Shown here in pieces: positions 17,007-29,469 of a stretch of DNA of 64,000 bases. Both the position numbers and the translations under genes were made by a program. The notes beneath the pieces were generated by a model that worked only from the letters and a program-made list of their open reading frames with translations, did not search any database and was not told where the DNA came from. The stretch lies in contig NZ_CP097267.1 of NCBI RefSeq assembly GCF_028473605.1, forward strand, positions 1,852,501 to 1,916,500, in the 5' to 3' direction. The DNA is from Acidovorax sp. NCPPB 3576 (GTDB lineage Bacteria > Pseudomonadota > Gammaproteobacteria > Burkholderiales > Burkholderiaceae_C). Numbering within the stretch: the first letter of the stretch is position 1; every line of letters starts with the position of its first letter.

Positions 17007-17960
17007 ATGTCCGCTATTCCCGACCCGAGCATCGAAGCCCCGACGATCGCCATCCGCATCGGGCGGGTGCGTCCCACGCTCACGCGGTCGCACCAGCAGA
17101 TGGCGGACTACGTGCTGGCCCACCCACTGCAAGCAGCCACGATGCCGATCGACGAGTTGGCGGCAGCGGTGGGGGTGTCCATTGCCACGGCCAACCGGTT
17201 CGCACGGGCGATTGGCCTGGACGGCTACCCCATGCTGCGGGCCGAACTGGTGCGCGGCTTCGAAGCCATGCTGGCGCCCATCGAGAAGATGCGCATCAAG
17301 CTGGAAAAGCCCAGCAGCATCGGCGACGTGTTCGCCGCCGCGCTGGAGGAAAGCCAGCGCAACATCGCCGCCACGCGCGAGGCACTGGACCCGGCCGCGT
17401 GCGAAGCCGCGGTGCAGGCCATCGTGGGGGCGCGGCGCATCTACCTGGCCGGCTTCGGCGCCAGCGGCTGGCTCGCCGGTCTGCTGCAGCGCGGTCTGGA
17501 TGCGCATTGCGACGGCGTGCACCTGCTGGCCGGGGTGGCGGGTGCGTCCTACGGCGCTCGGCTTCTGCCGCGCATGGGCGAGGAAGACCTGTTCATCGCC
17601 ATCAGCTACCCCCGCTACCTGACCGACACCGTCGTGCTGGCCCAGGGCGCCTTCGAGCGCGGCGTGCGCGTGCTGGCACTGACCGACGGGCTGCAGTCGC
17701 CCCTGGTGCCCTTTGCCCACGGCTGCCTGTTCGCGCAGACCGAAAACCAGTACGCGGCCAATTCCGAATCGTCGGCGCTGGCCATGATCGAGGCGCTGAC
17801 CAGCGCCGTGGCGCACCAGGCCAAGGAGTCGGTGAAGACCGCGGCGCGCATGACCGAGGCGGTGCTGCCCTGGCTGCATGACAGCTCGCGCACGCGGCTG
17901 GCGCCTCGCTCGGCCGACGCCGCCAAGAAGCCCGCGGCCAAGGGGAATGGCCGGGCCTGA
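17007..17960 (+). CDS. MurR/RpiR-family transcriptional regulator
   Basis: 317 residues: an N-terminal RpiR helix-turn-helix domain (about 10-90; MADYVLAHPLQAATM, ELAAAVGVSIATANRFARAIG) and a C-terminal SIS domain (about 130-265; RRIYLAGFGASGWLAG, LLPRMGEEDLFIAISYPRY). SIS domains sense sugar phosphates in most relatives. Here the gene heads a peptide uptake and cleavage operon, so the ligand may differ. The first operon gene starts 88 bp downstream on the same strand. A C-terminal Ala/Lys-rich tail (AKKPAAKGNGRA) is extra. Confidence 0.9.
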   Translation: MSAIPDPSIEAPTIAIRIGRVRPTLTRSHQQMADYVLAHPLQAATMPIDELAAAVGVSIATANRFARAIGLDGYPMLRAELVRGFEAMLAPIEKMRIKLEKPSSIGDVFAAALEESQRNIAATREALDPAACEAAVQAIVGARRIYLAGFGASGWLAGLLQRGLDAHCDGVHLLAGVAGASYGARLLPRMGEEDLFIAISYPRYLTDTVVLAQGAFERGVRVLALTDGLQSPLVPFAHGCLFAQTENQYAANSESSALAMIEALTSAVAHQAKESVKTAARMTEAVLPWLHDSSRTRLAPRSADAAKKPAAKGNGRA

Positions 17961-18048
17961 GCGGCGGCCGCATCCATCGCTCCCCGATTGCTTTTCGCCT
18001 GGCCGATTCGTTCCCATTCACTTCGCTGACCGGTTCGCCGCTTCTCCC

Positions 18049-19056
18049 ATGACCGTTTTTCCGTCTCTTTCAGGCCGTCCCGTTCCGGTGATCGCCATCC
18101 ACGGCGGTGCCGGAACGCTGAGCCGCGCGCAGATCGACGCCCGGCAGGAGCGGGCCTACCACGGCGTGCTGCAGGACGTGCTGCGCGCCGGGCAGGCGGT
18201 GCTGCAGCAGGGCGGGTCTGCCGCCGATGCGGTGTGCACGGCCGTGCAGCTGCTGGAAGATTGCCCGCTGTTCAATGCCGGGCATGGCGCGGTGTTCACC
18301 GCCGATGCGACCCACGAGCTCGATGCCGCGCTGATGGAGGGCGCCACGCTGGCGGCAGGCGCGGTGGCCGGCGTGCGCCACGTGCGCAACCCCATCCTGG
18401 CGGCCCGTGCGGTGCTGCGCCAGGGCCAGCATGTCCTCATGGCGGGCGAGGGCGCCGAGCGTCTGGCGCGCGATGCGGGGCTGGTCATGGTCGAGCCCCA
18501 TTACTTTTCGACCGAAGCCCGGCGCGCCCAGTTGCAGGCCGCGCAGGCCGGCCAGTCGGGCGCGGTGCTGGACCACGACGGGGCTGCCGCGCTGGCCGGC
18601 CTGTCGGGCCGCGCGCTGGACGAAGACCGCAAGATGGGCACCGTGGGCGCGGTGGCGCTGGACGCCCAGGGCCACCTCGCGGCAGCCACTTCCACGGGCG
18701 GCATGACCAACAAGCGCCCCGGCCGCGTGGGCGACAGCCCGCTCATCGGCGCGGGCACCTATGCGGACGACCGCACGGCCGCCGTGTCGTGCACGGGCCA
18801 TGGCGAAGCCTTCATCCGCGTGAGCGCGGCGCACGACATCTGCGCGCGCATGGCCTACGGCGGCGCCTCGCTGGAAGCAGCGGTCGATGCCGTGGTGCAT
18901 GGCGCGCTGCCGGCGGTGGGCGGCACCGGGGGGCTGATCGCGGTGGACCGCCACGGCAACGTATGCCTGCCATTCAACACCGAAGGCATGTACCGCGGCC
19001 TGGCCCGCGTCGGCCATGCGGCCGAGTCCTTCATCTTCCGCACGCCGGATGCCTGA
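18049..19056 (+). CDS. iaaA: isoaspartyl peptidase / L-asparaginase (Ntn hydrolase)
   Basis: 335 residues, the plant-type asparaginase family. The precursor self-cleaves before the Thr in KMGTVGAVALD, so Gly197-Thr198 is the predicted processing site and Thr198 the nucleophile. Other motifs are IAIHGGAGT at the N-terminus, GGSAADAV, NAGHGAVFT, and TSTGGMTNKRPGRVGDSPL with the substrate-binding Arg and Asp. The enzyme cleaves beta-aspartyl (isoaspartyl) dipeptides and asparagine. The gene order iaaA-gsiABCD is the same as in Escherichia coli, supporting a role in peptide or glutathione-type uptake and breakdown. Confidence 0.94.
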   Translation: MTVFPSLSGRPVPVIAIHGGAGTLSRAQIDARQERAYHGVLQDVLRAGQAVLQQGGSAADAVCTAVQLLEDCPLFNAGHGAVFTADATHELDAALMEGATLAAGAVAGVRHVRNPILAARAVLRQGQHVLMAGEGAERLARDAGLVMVEPHYFSTEARRAQLQAAQAGQSGAVLDHDGAAALAGLSGRALDEDRKMGTVGAVALDAQGHLAAATSTGGMTNKRPGRVGDSPLIGAGTYADDRTAAVSCTGHGEAFIRVSAAHDICARMAYGGASLEAAVDAVVHGALPAVGGTGGLIAVDRHGNVCLPFNTEGMYRGLARVGHAAESFIFRTPDA

Positions 19057-19108
19057 AGCCCCATAGGCCGACGCATCGAACGATCGAATTTCCTATTCCT
19101 GTCCTGCC

Positions 19109-20992
<1,884 letters not shown>

Positions 20993-21088
20993 TGTTTCCA
21001 ATCCAATCGACCTTCAGCGCTTGTCTGACAAGCGAAAGCAGCTATCCATTTTGAAAACCCCTGATCTTTTCCACACCGGAGTTCAACC

Positions 21089-22627
21089 ATGAAGAAAGCT
21101 TCTACCCGCCGCATCGCCTTCAGCCTGCTGGCCCTGGCCATGTCCGGCTCCGCGCTGGCCGCCGGCAACGCCGTGCTGGCCATCTACCAGCAGCCCGAGA
21201 CGCTCGACCCCTACAACACCAACACGACGATCACCACGGCCGTGACCAAGAGCTTCTACGAAGGCCTGTTCGCGTTCGACAAGGACATGAAGGTCAAGAA
21301 CGTGCTGGCCGAGAGCTACGAAGTGTCGAATGACGGCCTCGTCTATACCTTCAAGCTGCGCTCGGGCGTCAAGTTCCACGACGGCACCGACTTCAACGCC
21401 GCCGCGGCCAAGGCCACCCTCGACCGCGTGATGAACCCCGAGAACCGCCTGCTGCGCGCCAACCAGTTCAATCGCGTCGCCAAGGTCGAGGCCGTGAACC
21501 CGACCACGCTGCGCATCACGCTCAAGGAGCCCTTCGGCCCCTTCATCAACGCGCTGGCCCACGCCTCGGCCGCGATGATTTCGCCCGCCGCGCTGGCCAA
21601 GTGGGGCAGCAAGGACATCGCCTTCCACCCGGTAGGCACCGGCCCGTTCGAGTTCGTCGAATGGAAGCAGACCGAGGCCATCGTGGGCAAGAAGTTCGCG
21701 GGCTACTGGAAGAAGGGCTACCCCAAGGTCGATCAGGTCACCTGGAAGCCTGTGATCGAGAACAACACCCGCGCCGCCATGCTGCAGACGGGCGAGGCCG
21801 ACTTTGCCTTCACGCTGCCCTATGAGCAGATCGCCACGCTCCAGAAGAGCGACAAGGTCACGGTGGTGTCCGCGCCGTCGATCATCCAGCGCTTTCTCAC
21901 CTTCAACATGCTGCAAAAGCCGTATGACAACCCCAAGGTGCGCGAAGCCATCGGCTACGCCATCAACAAGGAAGCGCTGGCCAAGGTGGCCTTCAACGGC
22001 CATGCCTTCCCGGCCCAGGGCTTCGTGCCGCAGGGCGTGGAATATGCGGTGAAGATGCAGCCCATTCCCTACAACGTGGCCAAGGCCAAGGAACTGCTGA
22101 AGGAAGCGGGCTATCCCAACGGTTTCGAATCCGTGCTGTGGAGCGGCTACAACAACACCACCAGCCAGAAGGTGATCCAGTTCATCCAGCAGCAGTTGCA
22201 GCAGGTCGGCATCAAGGTGTCTGTGCAGGCGCTGGAGCCCGGCCAGCGCGCCGAGCAGGTGGATTCATGGCCCGATCCCAAGACTGCCAAGGTGCGCCTG
22301 TACTACATCGGCTGGTCTTCCTCCACCGGCGAGGCCGACTGGGCGCTGCGCCCCCTGTTCTCCACGGAGTCCTGGGCGCCGAAGCTGGCGAACTACGCCT
22401 TCTACAGCAACCCCGTGGTGGACGAGTCCATCGCCAAGGCGCTGCTGACCACCAACGGCGCCGAGCGCGCCGCGCTCTACAAGACCGCGCAGGAGCAGCT
22501 CGCCAAGGACCTGCCGCGCATCCCGCTGGTGACGGAGGACGTGCTGTACGCCCACGCCAAGCGCCTGTCCGGCGTGCACGTGATGCCCGACGGCAACATC
22601 AACAGTGACGAGATCGACCTGAAATAA
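21089..22627 (+). CDS. gsiB: periplasmic substrate-binding protein of the importer (GsiB-like)
   Basis: 512 residues. The signal peptide ends SGSALAAGN (cleavage near residue 25). The mature part is a family 5 (DppA/OppA/NikA) extracellular solute-binding protein: QQPETLDPYNTNTTITTAV, LRSGVKFHDGTDFNA, HPVGTGPFEFVEWK, REAIGYAINKEALAKVAFNG. E. coli GsiB binds glutathione; whether this one binds glutathione, isoaspartyl or D-amino-acid peptides cannot be read. A strong hairpin follows the gene, as often between a binding protein and its permeases. Confidence 0.93.
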   Translation: MKKASTRRIAFSLLALAMSGSALAAGNAVLAIYQQPETLDPYNTNTTITTAVTKSFYEGLFAFDKDMKVKNVLAESYEVSNDGLVYTFKLRSGVKFHDGTDFNAAAAKATLDRVMNPENRLLRANQFNRVAKVEAVNPTTLRITLKEPFGPFINALAHASAAMISPAALAKWGSKDIAFHPVGTGPFEFVEWKQTEAIVGKKFAGYWKKGYPKVDQVTWKPVIENNTRAAMLQTGEADFAFTLPYEQIATLQKSDKVTVVSAPSIIQRFLTFNMLQKPYDNPKVREAIGYAINKEALAKVAFNGHAFPAQGFVPQGVEYAVKMQPIPYNVAKAKELLKEAGYPNGFESVLWSGYNNTTSQKVIQFIQQQLQQVGIKVSVQALEPGQRAEQVDSWPDPKTAKVRLYYIGWSSSTGEADWALRPLFSTESWAPKLANYAFYSNPVVDESIAKALLTTNGAERAALYKTAQEQLAKDLPRIPLVTEDVLYAHAKRLSGVHVMPDGNINSDEIDLK

Positions 22628-22636
22628 CAGGCCAAG

Positions 22637-22672
22637 GCAGCCCCGCGCGCTGATCTGGCGTGCGCGGGCTGC
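22637..22672 (+). promoter_or_regulatory. intercistronic hairpin between gsiB and gsiC
   Basis: GCAGCCC pairs with GGGCTGC and the inner GC-rich arms extend the stem. No clean T run follows (TCCTGTTTTC). It is better read as a hairpin that protects binding-protein mRNA and lowers downstream expression than as a full terminator. Confidence 0.5.
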
Positions 22673-22719
22673 TCCTGTTTTCATCAAAAACACATCGCTG
22701 CGCCCGCAGCGCCGCACCC

Positions 22720-23640
22720 ATGCTGAACTACTTTCTCAAACGACTGCTGGGACTCTTGCCCACGCTGCTGATCGTGGCTGTGCTGGTGTTCCTGTTCGTC
22801 CACATGCTGCCCGGCGACCCCGCGCGCCTGGCGGCGGGCCAGGACGCCGACGAGGCCGCCGTCGCGGTCGTGCGCCACGACCTGGGCCTGGACAGGCCGC
22901 TGCCCGAGCAGTTCGTGCACTTCTTCACGCGCATGGTGCAGGGCGACTTCGGCAAGTCCATCCGCACCGGCCGCACGGTGGCGGCCGAGATCAGCGAGCG
23001 CTTCATGCCCACGCTGGCGCTCACCGTCACCAGCATGGTCTGGGCGGTCATCTTCGGCATGGGCATCGGCATCATCTCGGCGGTGTATCGCAACCGATGG
23101 CCCGACCGGCTGGGCATGACGCTGGCGGTGTCGGGCATCTCGTTTCCCGCGTTCGCTCTGGGCATGGTGCTGATGCAGGTGTTCTCGGTCAACCTGGGCT
23201 GGTTGCCCACGGTGGGTGCGACAAGCTGGCAGCACTACATCCTGCCCTCCATCACGCTGGGGGCGGCCGTCGCCGCGGTCATGGCGCGCTTCACCCGCGC
23301 GTCGTTCGTCGAGGTGGTGCAGGAAGACTTCGTGCGCACGGCGCGCGCCAAGGGGCTCAACGAGCGCCTCGTGATCTTGAAGCATTGCCTGCGCAATGCG
23401 CTCATTCCCGTCATCACCATGATGGGGCTGCAGTTCGGCTTTCTGCTGGGCGGCTCCATCGTGGTGGAGGCCGTCTTCAACTGGCCGGGCCTGGGCCGCC
23501 TGCTGGTGGATGCCGTGACCATGCGCGACTACCCCGTGATCCAGACGCTGGTGCTGCTGTTCTCGCTGGAGTTCATCCTCATCAACCTGGTGGTGGACAT
23601 GCTCTACGGCTTCATCAACCCCACCATCCGCTACAAGTGA
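22720..23640 (+). CDS. gsiC: ABC importer permease (GsiC-like)
   Basis: 306 residues, six predicted membrane segments starting with [21 protein letters not shown] broken after the first helix. The family N-terminal [11 protein letters not shown] and the EAA-loop [25 protein letters not shown] (quoted in part: [11 protein letters not shown]) contact the ATPase. The C-terminal [18 protein letters not shown] is typical of DppB/OppB permeases. It forms the heterodimeric channel with the next gene product. The ATG chosen begins the conserved N-terminus. Confidence 0.93.
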   Translation: MLNYFLKRLLGLLPTLLIVAVLVFLFVHMLPGDPARLAAGQDADEAAVAVVRHDLGLDRPLPEQFVHFFTRMVQGDFGKSIRTGRTVAAEISERFMPTLALTVTSMVWAVIFGMGIGIISAVYRNRWPDRLGMTLAVSGISFPAFALGMVLMQVFSVNLGWLPTVGATSWQHYILPSITLGAAVAAVMARFTRASFVEVVQEDFVRTARAKGLNERLVILKHCLRNALIPVITMMGLQFGFLLGGSIVVEAVFNWPGLGRLLVDAVTMRDYPVIQTLVLLFSLEFILINLVVDMLYGFINPTIRYK

Positions 23641-23683
23641 CGATGGCGTCCGGCATCCCATCCAACGAACACGAAGAGACGCT

Positions 23684-24622
23684 ATGACCACGCCCTCCAT
23701 CCCCACGCCTCCCGATGCCGCGCAGTTGGCAGCCGCCTCGCTGGCACCGGCCGCTGCCAGTTCCGGCGCGGTGCGCACTCCCTGGCGCGAGTTCTGGCGC
23801 AAGTTCAAGAAGCAGCATGTGGCCATGGTGGCCCTGGCCTTCGTGCTGCTGCTGGTGCTGGTGGCCGTGCTGGCACCCGTGCTGGTGCCCTACGACGCCG
23901 AAGGCTTTTTCGACTACGAGCGGCTGAACGAGCTGCCGTCGGCCGTTCACTGGTTCGGTGTGGACCCGCTGGGGCGCGACATCTTCAGCCGCATCCTGAT
24001 GGGTGCGCGCATTTCGCTGGCGGCGGGATTCCTGTCGGTGCTCATCGGTTGCCTGATAGGCACGGCCCTGGGCCTGCTGGCGGGCTACTACGAGGGCTGG
24101 TGGGACCGCGTGGTGATGCGCATATCGGACGTGCTGTTCGCCTTCCCCGGCATCTTGCTGGCGCTGGGCGTGGTGGCCATCCTGGGCAGCAACATGACGA
24201 ACGTCATCGTGGCCGTGGCGGTGTTCAGCGTGCCGGCTTTCGCACGGCTGGTGCGTGGCAACACGCTGGTGCTCAAGCAGATGACCTACATCGAATCGGC
24301 CCGCAGCATCGGTGCGTCGGACTGGACCATCATCGTGCGGCACATCCTGCCGGGCACGATTTCCTCGATCGTCGTGTACTTCACGATGCGCGTCGGCACC
24401 TCGATCATCACGGCGGCCAGCCTGTCGTTCCTGGGCATGGGCGCGCAGCCGCCCACGCCGGAGTGGGGCGCGATGCTCAACGAAGCGCGTGCCGACATGG
24501 TGAACGCCCCGCACGTCGCGCTGTTCCCCAGCCTTGCGATCTTCCTGACCGTGCTGGCCTTCAACCTGTTGGGGGATGGCCTGCGCGACGCTCTCGACCC
24601 GAAGATCGACCGGCAGTCATGA
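23684..24622 (+). CDS. gsiD: ABC importer permease (GsiD-like)
   Basis: 312 residues of the DppC/OppC type. A soluble N-terminal stretch (about 1-45) is followed by six membrane segments; [21 protein letters not shown] and the EAA-loop [20 protein letters not shown] are diagnostic, and [19 protein letters not shown] closes the domain. It pairs with GsiC. The stop overlaps the next start as ATGA, tying the P1 aminopeptidase gene to the transporter operon. Confidence 0.93.
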   Translation: MTTPSIPTPPDAAQLAAASLAPAAASSGAVRTPWREFWRKFKKQHVAMVALAFVLLLVLVAVLAPVLVPYDAEGFFDYERLNELPSAVHWFGVDPLGRDIFSRILMGARISLAAGFLSVLIGCLIGTALGLLAGYYEGWWDRVVMRISDVLFAFPGILLALGVVAILGSNMTNVIVAVAVFSVPAFARLVRGNTLVLKQMTYIESARSIGASDWTIIVRHILPGTISSIVVYFTMRVGTSIITAASLSFLGMGAQPPTPEWGAMLNEARADMVNAPHVALFPSLAIFLTVLAFNLLGDGLRDALDPKIDRQS

Positions 24623-25707
24623 AGTCTTCTTCGCCCGGCAACGCCGCGGCTTTGGTGCCGCCGCGCATCGGCAGCCTGTCGGCAGGGCCGCTCGATGCCA
24701 TCACCGATGTGGCGGGCGTGACGGTGGGCCATGCGACGCGCGATGACGGGCCGGTGCAGACCGGCGTCACCGTGATCCATCCGCATGGCCTCGACCCTTA
24801 TCGCCACAAGGTGCCGGCAGGCATGGCGGTGATCAACGGCTTTGGCAAGAGCGTGGGCCTGGTGCAGTTGGCGGAGCTGGGGCAGTTGGAGACCCCTATC
24901 GCATTGACCAACACCTTTTCCGTCAGCGCCATGGCCCAGGCCCAGATCCGGCAGTGCATCGAGGCCAATCCGGAGACGGGCAGGGCCTTGCCTACGGTCA
25001 ATCCGCTGGTGCTGGAGTGCAACGACGGTTTTTTGAACGACATTCAGCGCATGGCGCTGGACGGGCCCGACTACCTGGCGGCATGCAGCAGCGCGGGTGC
25101 GCGCATCGCCCAAGGTTCGGTAGGTGCGGGCCGGGGGATGTCGAGTTTCCAGCTGAAGGGCGGCATCGGCACGGCATCGCGCCGGGTGCCGTTGCGCCAA
25201 GGCGGCATTTGCACGGTAGGTGCGCTGGTGCTGGCCAACTATGGGCTGCTTCCCCACTTGGTGTGGGGCGGCAAGGCCATCGGTGCCGAGGTAGCCACCT
25301 TGCTGGACGACATGGCGCGCGCCGAGTCCGAGGAAACGGAACGTGGGTCCATCATCATGGTGCTGGCCACCGATGCACCGCTGGATGCCCGCCAATTGAA
25401 CCGCCTGGCCTTGCGCGCAGGTGCAGGACTTGCCCGCACCGGCTCCGTCTATGGCCATGGCAGCGGTGACATCGCCCTTGCGTTCTCCACGGCCTACACC
25501 ATGCCTCATCAGCCGTGCCAACCCATGCCAGCCATACCGATGCTGCACGAAACCCTGCTGGACGGCCTGTTCCAGGCAGCGGCCGACAGCGTGGAGCAGG
25601 CCATCGTCCATGCCCTGTGGCATGCCGAGCCCGTCACCGGTCGGGAGGGGAACCACCGCCCCGCGTTGCGCGGGTTGCTGTCCCGCCTGCCCGCATCGAT
25701 TTCTTGA
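24619..25707 (+). CDS. P1-family aminopeptidase (DmpA/BapA-type, self-processing)
   Basis: 362 residues of the peptidase family S58. DmpA relatives release N-terminal D-Ala, L-Ala or beta-amino acids and mature by cleavage before a nucleophilic Ser. Here the site is Gly243-Ser244 in [16 protein letters not shown]. Other family marks are [17 protein letters not shown] [35 protein letters not shown], and [22 protein letters not shown]. Together with the M55 peptidase it suggests hydrolysis of D- or beta-linked peptides taken up by the importer. No signal peptide, so cytosolic. Confidence 0.9.
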   Translation: MKSSSPGNAAALVPPRIGSLSAGPLDAITDVAGVTVGHATRDDGPVQTGVTVIHPHGLDPYRHKVPAGMAVINGFGKSVGLVQLAELGQLETPIALTNTFSVSAMAQAQIRQCIEANPETGRALPTVNPLVLECNDGFLNDIQRMALDGPDYLAACSSAGARIAQGSVGAGRGMSSFQLKGGIGTASRRVPLRQGGICTVGALVLANYGLLPHLVWGGKAIGAEVATLLDDMARAESEETERGSIIMVLATDAPLDARQLNRLALRAGAGLARTGSVYGHGSGDIALAFSTAYTMPHQPCQPMPAIPMLHETLLDGLFQAAADSVEQAIVHALWHAEPVTGREGNHRPALRGLLSRLPASIS

Positions 25708-25717
25708 AGACCCCTCC

Positions 25718-26536
25718 ATGAAAATTCTCATTTCCGTCGATATCGAAGGCGTCGCGGGCGTCTATCACCCGGAGCAAGTGCGGCCCGGCAATCCTGAATA
25801 CGAGCGCGCTCGACGCCTGATGGCGTCCGAGGCCAACGCGGCGATCGCCGGCGCCTTCGATGCCGGCGCCTCCGAGGTCTATGTGAACGATTCGCACGGC
25901 GGTTTTAGGAACATGCCGCCCGATCTGCTCGACGAACGGGCGCAGGCCATCCAGGGCAAGCCCCGCTACCTGAGCATGGTGGCGGGCGTGGAGCTGGGCA
26001 TGGACGGCGTCTGCCTCATCGGCTATCACTCCCGGGCCCAAGGGCGCGGCATTCTGGCCCACACCATCAACAGCTTCGCCTTCGCGCGGATCGCATTCAA
26101 CGGCCAGGAGCTGGGTGAGGCGGGGATCTATGGCGCGCTGGCTGGCGCCTACGGCGCGCCGGTGCTCATGGGTTCGGGTGACGATGTGTTCATCGCGGAA
26201 ACCCAGCCGCTGTTTCCCCAGGCCCGGTTCGTTCAGACCAAGCGGGCAACGGGCCAGACGAGCGGCATCAGCCTGTCGCCAGCGCAGTCCTGTGCCGCCA
26301 TCCGGGCGGGCGTGGCGGCAGCCGTGCTGGATCGCGCTGCCGTGCCGCCTTTTCGCATCGAGGGCGAGATTCTGGTGGACGTGCAGGCCCAGACGCCGGC
26401 CTTGGCCGATCTGTTCTGCCAGTGGCCGACGCTGGAGCGCGTGGCCTCTGATGCCGTGCGCTTTCAGGCATCCGACACCGAGTCGGCGGTGCGCATGGTC
26501 AATTGCCTGTCGGCCATGTCGAGCATGCTGCGATGA
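25718..26536 (+). CDS. M55-family D-aminopeptidase (DppA-like)
   Basis: 272 residues. The zinc-site residues of Bacillus subtilis DppA are matched almost exactly: Asp8 and Glu10 in SVDIEG, His60 in NDSHGG, His104 in GYHSRA and Glu134 in LGEAG; His115 in LAHTINS corresponds to the proposed catalytic His. DppA removes N-terminal D-amino acids such as D-Ala and assembles as a decamer. It lies 10 bp after the P1 peptidase and overlaps the racemase gene by four bases. It is not related to the DppA binding protein of E. coli. Confidence 0.92.
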   Translation: MKILISVDIEGVAGVYHPEQVRPGNPEYERARRLMASEANAAIAGAFDAGASEVYVNDSHGGFRNMPPDLLDERAQAIQGKPRYLSMVAGVELGMDGVCLIGYHSRAQGRGILAHTINSFAFARIAFNGQELGEAGIYGALAGAYGAPVLMGSGDDVFIAETQPLFPQARFVQTKRATGQTSGISLSPAQSCAAIRAGVAAAVLDRAAVPPFRIEGEILVDVQAQTPALADLFCQWPTLERVASDAVRFQASDTESAVRMVNCLSAMSSMLR

Positions 26537-27306
26537 CCGGCGAACCACATTCACATTCCTTTGGCGCGCCTGCGAAGGTGGGCATTCTGGCGGGAATGGG
26601 GCCCGCGGCGGGTGTGGATTTCGCCCGCCTGTTTCTCAAGGCGTCCGAGCGCTGGCTGCAGGAGCATGGCTTGGCCGTTCAGGATCAGGCATTCCCCGAG
26701 CACTGGATGGCGCAGGTCCCGGTGGCGGACCGGTCTCGCGCGCTCAGCGATGCAAGCGCACCGCAGCCATTGGACGAAATGGCGCGGGTTCTGCGGCAAC
26801 TCTCGGCCGTGGGCGCCCGCGCGGTGGCCATCTCGTGCAACACCGCGCACGCCTGGCACGCCGCACTGCAGGAGCGGGTGCCGTCCGTGGACCTGCTGCA
26901 CATCGCGCGGGAGACCGCCACCGAACTGCAGCGGCGGGGCATCCGCCAAGTGGCGTTGCTGGCCACGCAAGGCACGTACGGCATGGGCCTGTATGACACC
27001 GTGATGGCGCACCATGGCATCGAATGCGTGATTCCCGAGCCATCCGAGCGCGAGGAACTCATGCAGGGCATCTACCAAGGGGTCAAGGCCGGCAACTTGG
27101 CGTTGGCGCAAGCATCCTTTACATGCGTAGGCAGGCAGTTGCGTGGGCGCCATGGCGATGGCATCGCCCTGATCATGGCTTGCACGGAAATCCCGCTGGC
27201 TTTGCCCCATGCCCCGGAAGCGGAAGGCTGGACGTTGATCGACCCCTCCGAAATCCTGGCCATGGCACTGGCCCGCAAGGCCTACGAAGGACACGCCGGG
27301 CACTGA
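26533..27306 (+). CDS. aspartate/glutamate racemase family protein
   Basis: 257 residues of the Asp/Glu racemase superfamily. The two catalytic cysteines are present: Cys102 in AISCNTAHAWH and Cys217 in IMACTEIPLAL, and the N-terminal GILAGMGPAAGVDF is the family nucleotide-like loop. It interconverts L- and D-aspartate or a related amino acid without cofactor. In this operon, behind iaaA and two D-/beta-aminopeptidases, it fits conversion of freed D-Asp to L-Asp. Specificity is inference. It is the last gene of the operon, 60 bp before uvrC. Confidence 0.9.
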   Translation: MTGEPHSHSFGAPAKVGILAGMGPAAGVDFARLFLKASERWLQEHGLAVQDQAFPEHWMAQVPVADRSRALSDASAPQPLDEMARVLRQLSAVGARAVAISCNTAHAWHAALQERVPSVDLLHIARETATELQRRGIRQVALLATQGTYGMGLYDTVMAHHGIECVIPEPSEREELMQGIYQGVKAGNLALAQASFTCVGRQLRGRHGDGIALIMACTEIPLALPHAPEAEGWTLIDPSEILAMALARKAYEGHAGH

Positions 27307-27366
27307 TCCGGCAGGGCTTGGCCGTTGGGGCCGCGATGGAGCGCAGAGTCTGGCCACAATAGCGCC

Positions 27367-29415
27367 ATGTCCGATGTGCATTCCCCCGAACTCCTCGCGC
27401 AGGTGGCCGCGCTGCCGCCCCTGCCGGGGGTCTACCGTTATTTCGACGCGCAAGGCGCATTGCTCTACGTGGGCAAGGCGCGCAATCTCAAGAAGCGCGT
27501 CTCCAGCTACTTCACCAAGACCCATGGCGGCACGCGGATCGGCCACATGGTGGGCAAGATCGTCCGGCTGGAGACCACCGTGGTGCGGTCCGAAGCCGAA
27601 GCGCTGCTGCTGGAAAACAACCTCATCAAGTCGCTGAATCCGAAGTACAACATTCTGTTTCGGGACGACAAGAGCTATCCCTATCTCAAGATCACGGGTG
27701 TGGCTCCCAAGGATGGCACTGGAGAAGTGCCGGGCCAACTTTTCCCGCGCATGGCGTACTACCGCGGCGCCATCGACAAGCGCCACCGCTACTTCGGCCC
27801 CTATCCGGGCGCCTGGGCGGTGAAGGAAACCATCTTGCTGCTGCAGAAGGTGTTTCGCCTGCGTACCTGCGAAGACACTGTGTTTGCCAACCGCACCCGG
27901 CCCTGCCTGCTCTACCAGATCAAACGCTGTACGGGACCCTGCGTGGACCTGATCTCGCCCCAGGCCTACGCCAGCGATGTCGCCCATGCCGAGGCCATGC
28001 TGCGGGGCGAGACGCAAGAGTTGCTGAGGTCGATGGAGGCCCGCATGATGGACCACTCCGCCCGCCTGGAGTTCGAGCAGGCGGCCGATGTACGCAACCA
28101 GATCACCGCGCTGTCGCGTGTGCTGCATCAGCAGGCCATTGAAACCGTGTCCGACAAGGACGTGGACATCTTGGCCGTGAAGGTGCTGGGTGGACGCGCC
28201 TGTGTGAATCTGGCGATGGTGAGGGGAGGGCGGCACCTTGGCGACCGAGCCTACTTTCCGGTGCATGTGGAGGACGCTGCAGCCGTGTTCCAGGCTGAGG
28301 AGGCGGCAGACGATGCCGAGGCCGCCGGTGCGGACGGCTCTCCTGAAGGCGGGGCGGGCGCTGAGTTGGCAGGTGCTGCGGGGGGAGCGGGAGGGCCTGC
28401 CCAGGCAGTGCGCACAATGCTTGCGCGCTCCATCGAGGTGCAGGTGCTCGAGGCCTTCATCGCCCAGCACTACATTGGCGTGCCGGTCCCGCCCACCCTC
28501 ATCGTGAGCGAACCCGTTGACCGCGCGCTGATTGATGCGCTGTCGCAACAAACCGGCGTGCGTGTGACTGCCGTGCACCAGCCGCGAGAGCAGCGCCGCG
28601 CATGGCTGGACATGGCCCAGAAGAATGCGGACATCCAGCTCGCGCGCCTGTTGGCCGAGGAGGGCTCGCAGCAGGCGCGCACCCGTGCCCTCGCTGAGGC
28701 GCTGGACTTGAGCGAAGAGGAGCTTGATACGCTCAGGATCGAGTGCTTCGACATTTCGCATACAGCGGGCGAATCCACTCAGGCTTCTTGCGTGGTGTTC
28801 CATCACCACAAGATGCAGAGTAGCGAGTACCGGCGCTTCAAGATCGACGGCATCACGGGCGGCGACGACTATGCCGCCATGCGGCAGGTGCTCATGCGCC
28901 GCTACAGCAAAGTGGCCGAGGCGCAGCGCGAGGCCGGAGGCGCAGAGCCCGCGCCAGGGCAGGCCCGTTTGCCCGACCTGGTGCTAGTGGACGGCGGCAA
29001 GGGCCAGGTCAGCATGGCGCGCGAGGTGTTCACCGAACTCGGCCTGGATCTCAGCCGCATCGTCGGCGTCGAAAAAGGCGAGGGCCGCAAGGTCGGGCTG
29101 GAAGAACTGGTATTTGCCGATGGGCGCGAAAAGGTCTATCTGGGCCGGGACTCGGCCGCGCTGATGCTGGTCGCGCAGATCCGCGACGAGGCCCACCGTT
29201 TTGCCATCACTGGCATGCGTGCGGCGCGGGCCAAGGTGCGCGTGGGCGGGGGGCAGCTGGAAGAGATTCCAGGCGTCGGGCCAAAGAAGCGGGCGCGGCT
29301 GCTGCAGCGCTTTGGCGGCGTGCGCGGCGTGGCGGCCGCCAGCGTGGAGGACCTGATCACGGTGGAAGGCATTTCGCGCGACCTGGCCGAGGAGATCTAC
29401 CGCGCGTTGCGTTGA
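27367..29415 (+). CDS. uvrC: excinuclease ABC subunit C
   Basis: 682 residues. UvrC makes both incisions in nucleotide excision repair. The GIY-YIG nuclease is at about 16-95 ([29 protein letters not shown]), the UVR UvrB-contact segment near 215-250 ([14 protein letters not shown]), the RNase H-like endonuclease at about 400-550 ([30 protein letters not shown]), and two helix-hairpin-helix motifs at the end ([19 protein letters not shown]). A low-complexity Ala/Gly insert around residues 318-352 is not part of the core. pgsA follows, the usual betaproteobacterial order. Confidence 0.97.
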   Translation: MSDVHSPELLAQVAALPPLPGVYRYFDAQGALLYVGKARNLKKRVSSYFTKTHGGTRIGHMVGKIVRLETTVVRSEAEALLLENNLIKSLNPKYNILFRDDKSYPYLKITGVAPKDGTGEVPGQLFPRMAYYRGAIDKRHRYFGPYPGAWAVKETILLLQKVFRLRTCEDTVFANRTRPCLLYQIKRCTGPCVDLISPQAYASDVAHAEAMLRGETQELLRSMEARMMDHSARLEFEQAADVRNQITALSRVLHQQAIETVSDKDVDILAVKVLGGRACVNLAMVRGGRHLGDRAYFPVHVEDAAAVFQAEEAADDAEAAGADGSPEGGAGAELAGAAGGAGGPAQAVRTMLARSIEVQVLEAFIAQHYIGVPVPPTLIVSEPVDRALIDALSQQTGVRVTAVHQPREQRRAWLDMAQKNADIQLARLLAEEGSQQARTRALAEALDLSEEELDTLRIECFDISHTAGESTQASCVVFHHHKMQSSEYRRFKIDGITGGDDYAAMRQVLMRRYSKVAEAQREAGGAEPAPGQARLPDLVLVDGGKGQVSMAREVFTELGLDLSRIVGVEKGEGRKVGLEELVFADGREKVYLGRDSAALMLVAQIRDEAHRFAITGMRAARAKVRVGGGQLEEIPGVGPKKRARLLQRFGGVRGVAAASVEDLITVEGISRDLAEEIYRALR

Positions 29416-29469
29416 CTGGATTGGCCCCGGTGGGCGATGGTGGCCGAACGGACATGACACAATCGCCGC

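Noticed and set aside
26551..28809. A 752-codon reverse frame opposite the racemase and uvrC
   Set aside because: Antisense of two well-supported genes and without recognisable motifs.
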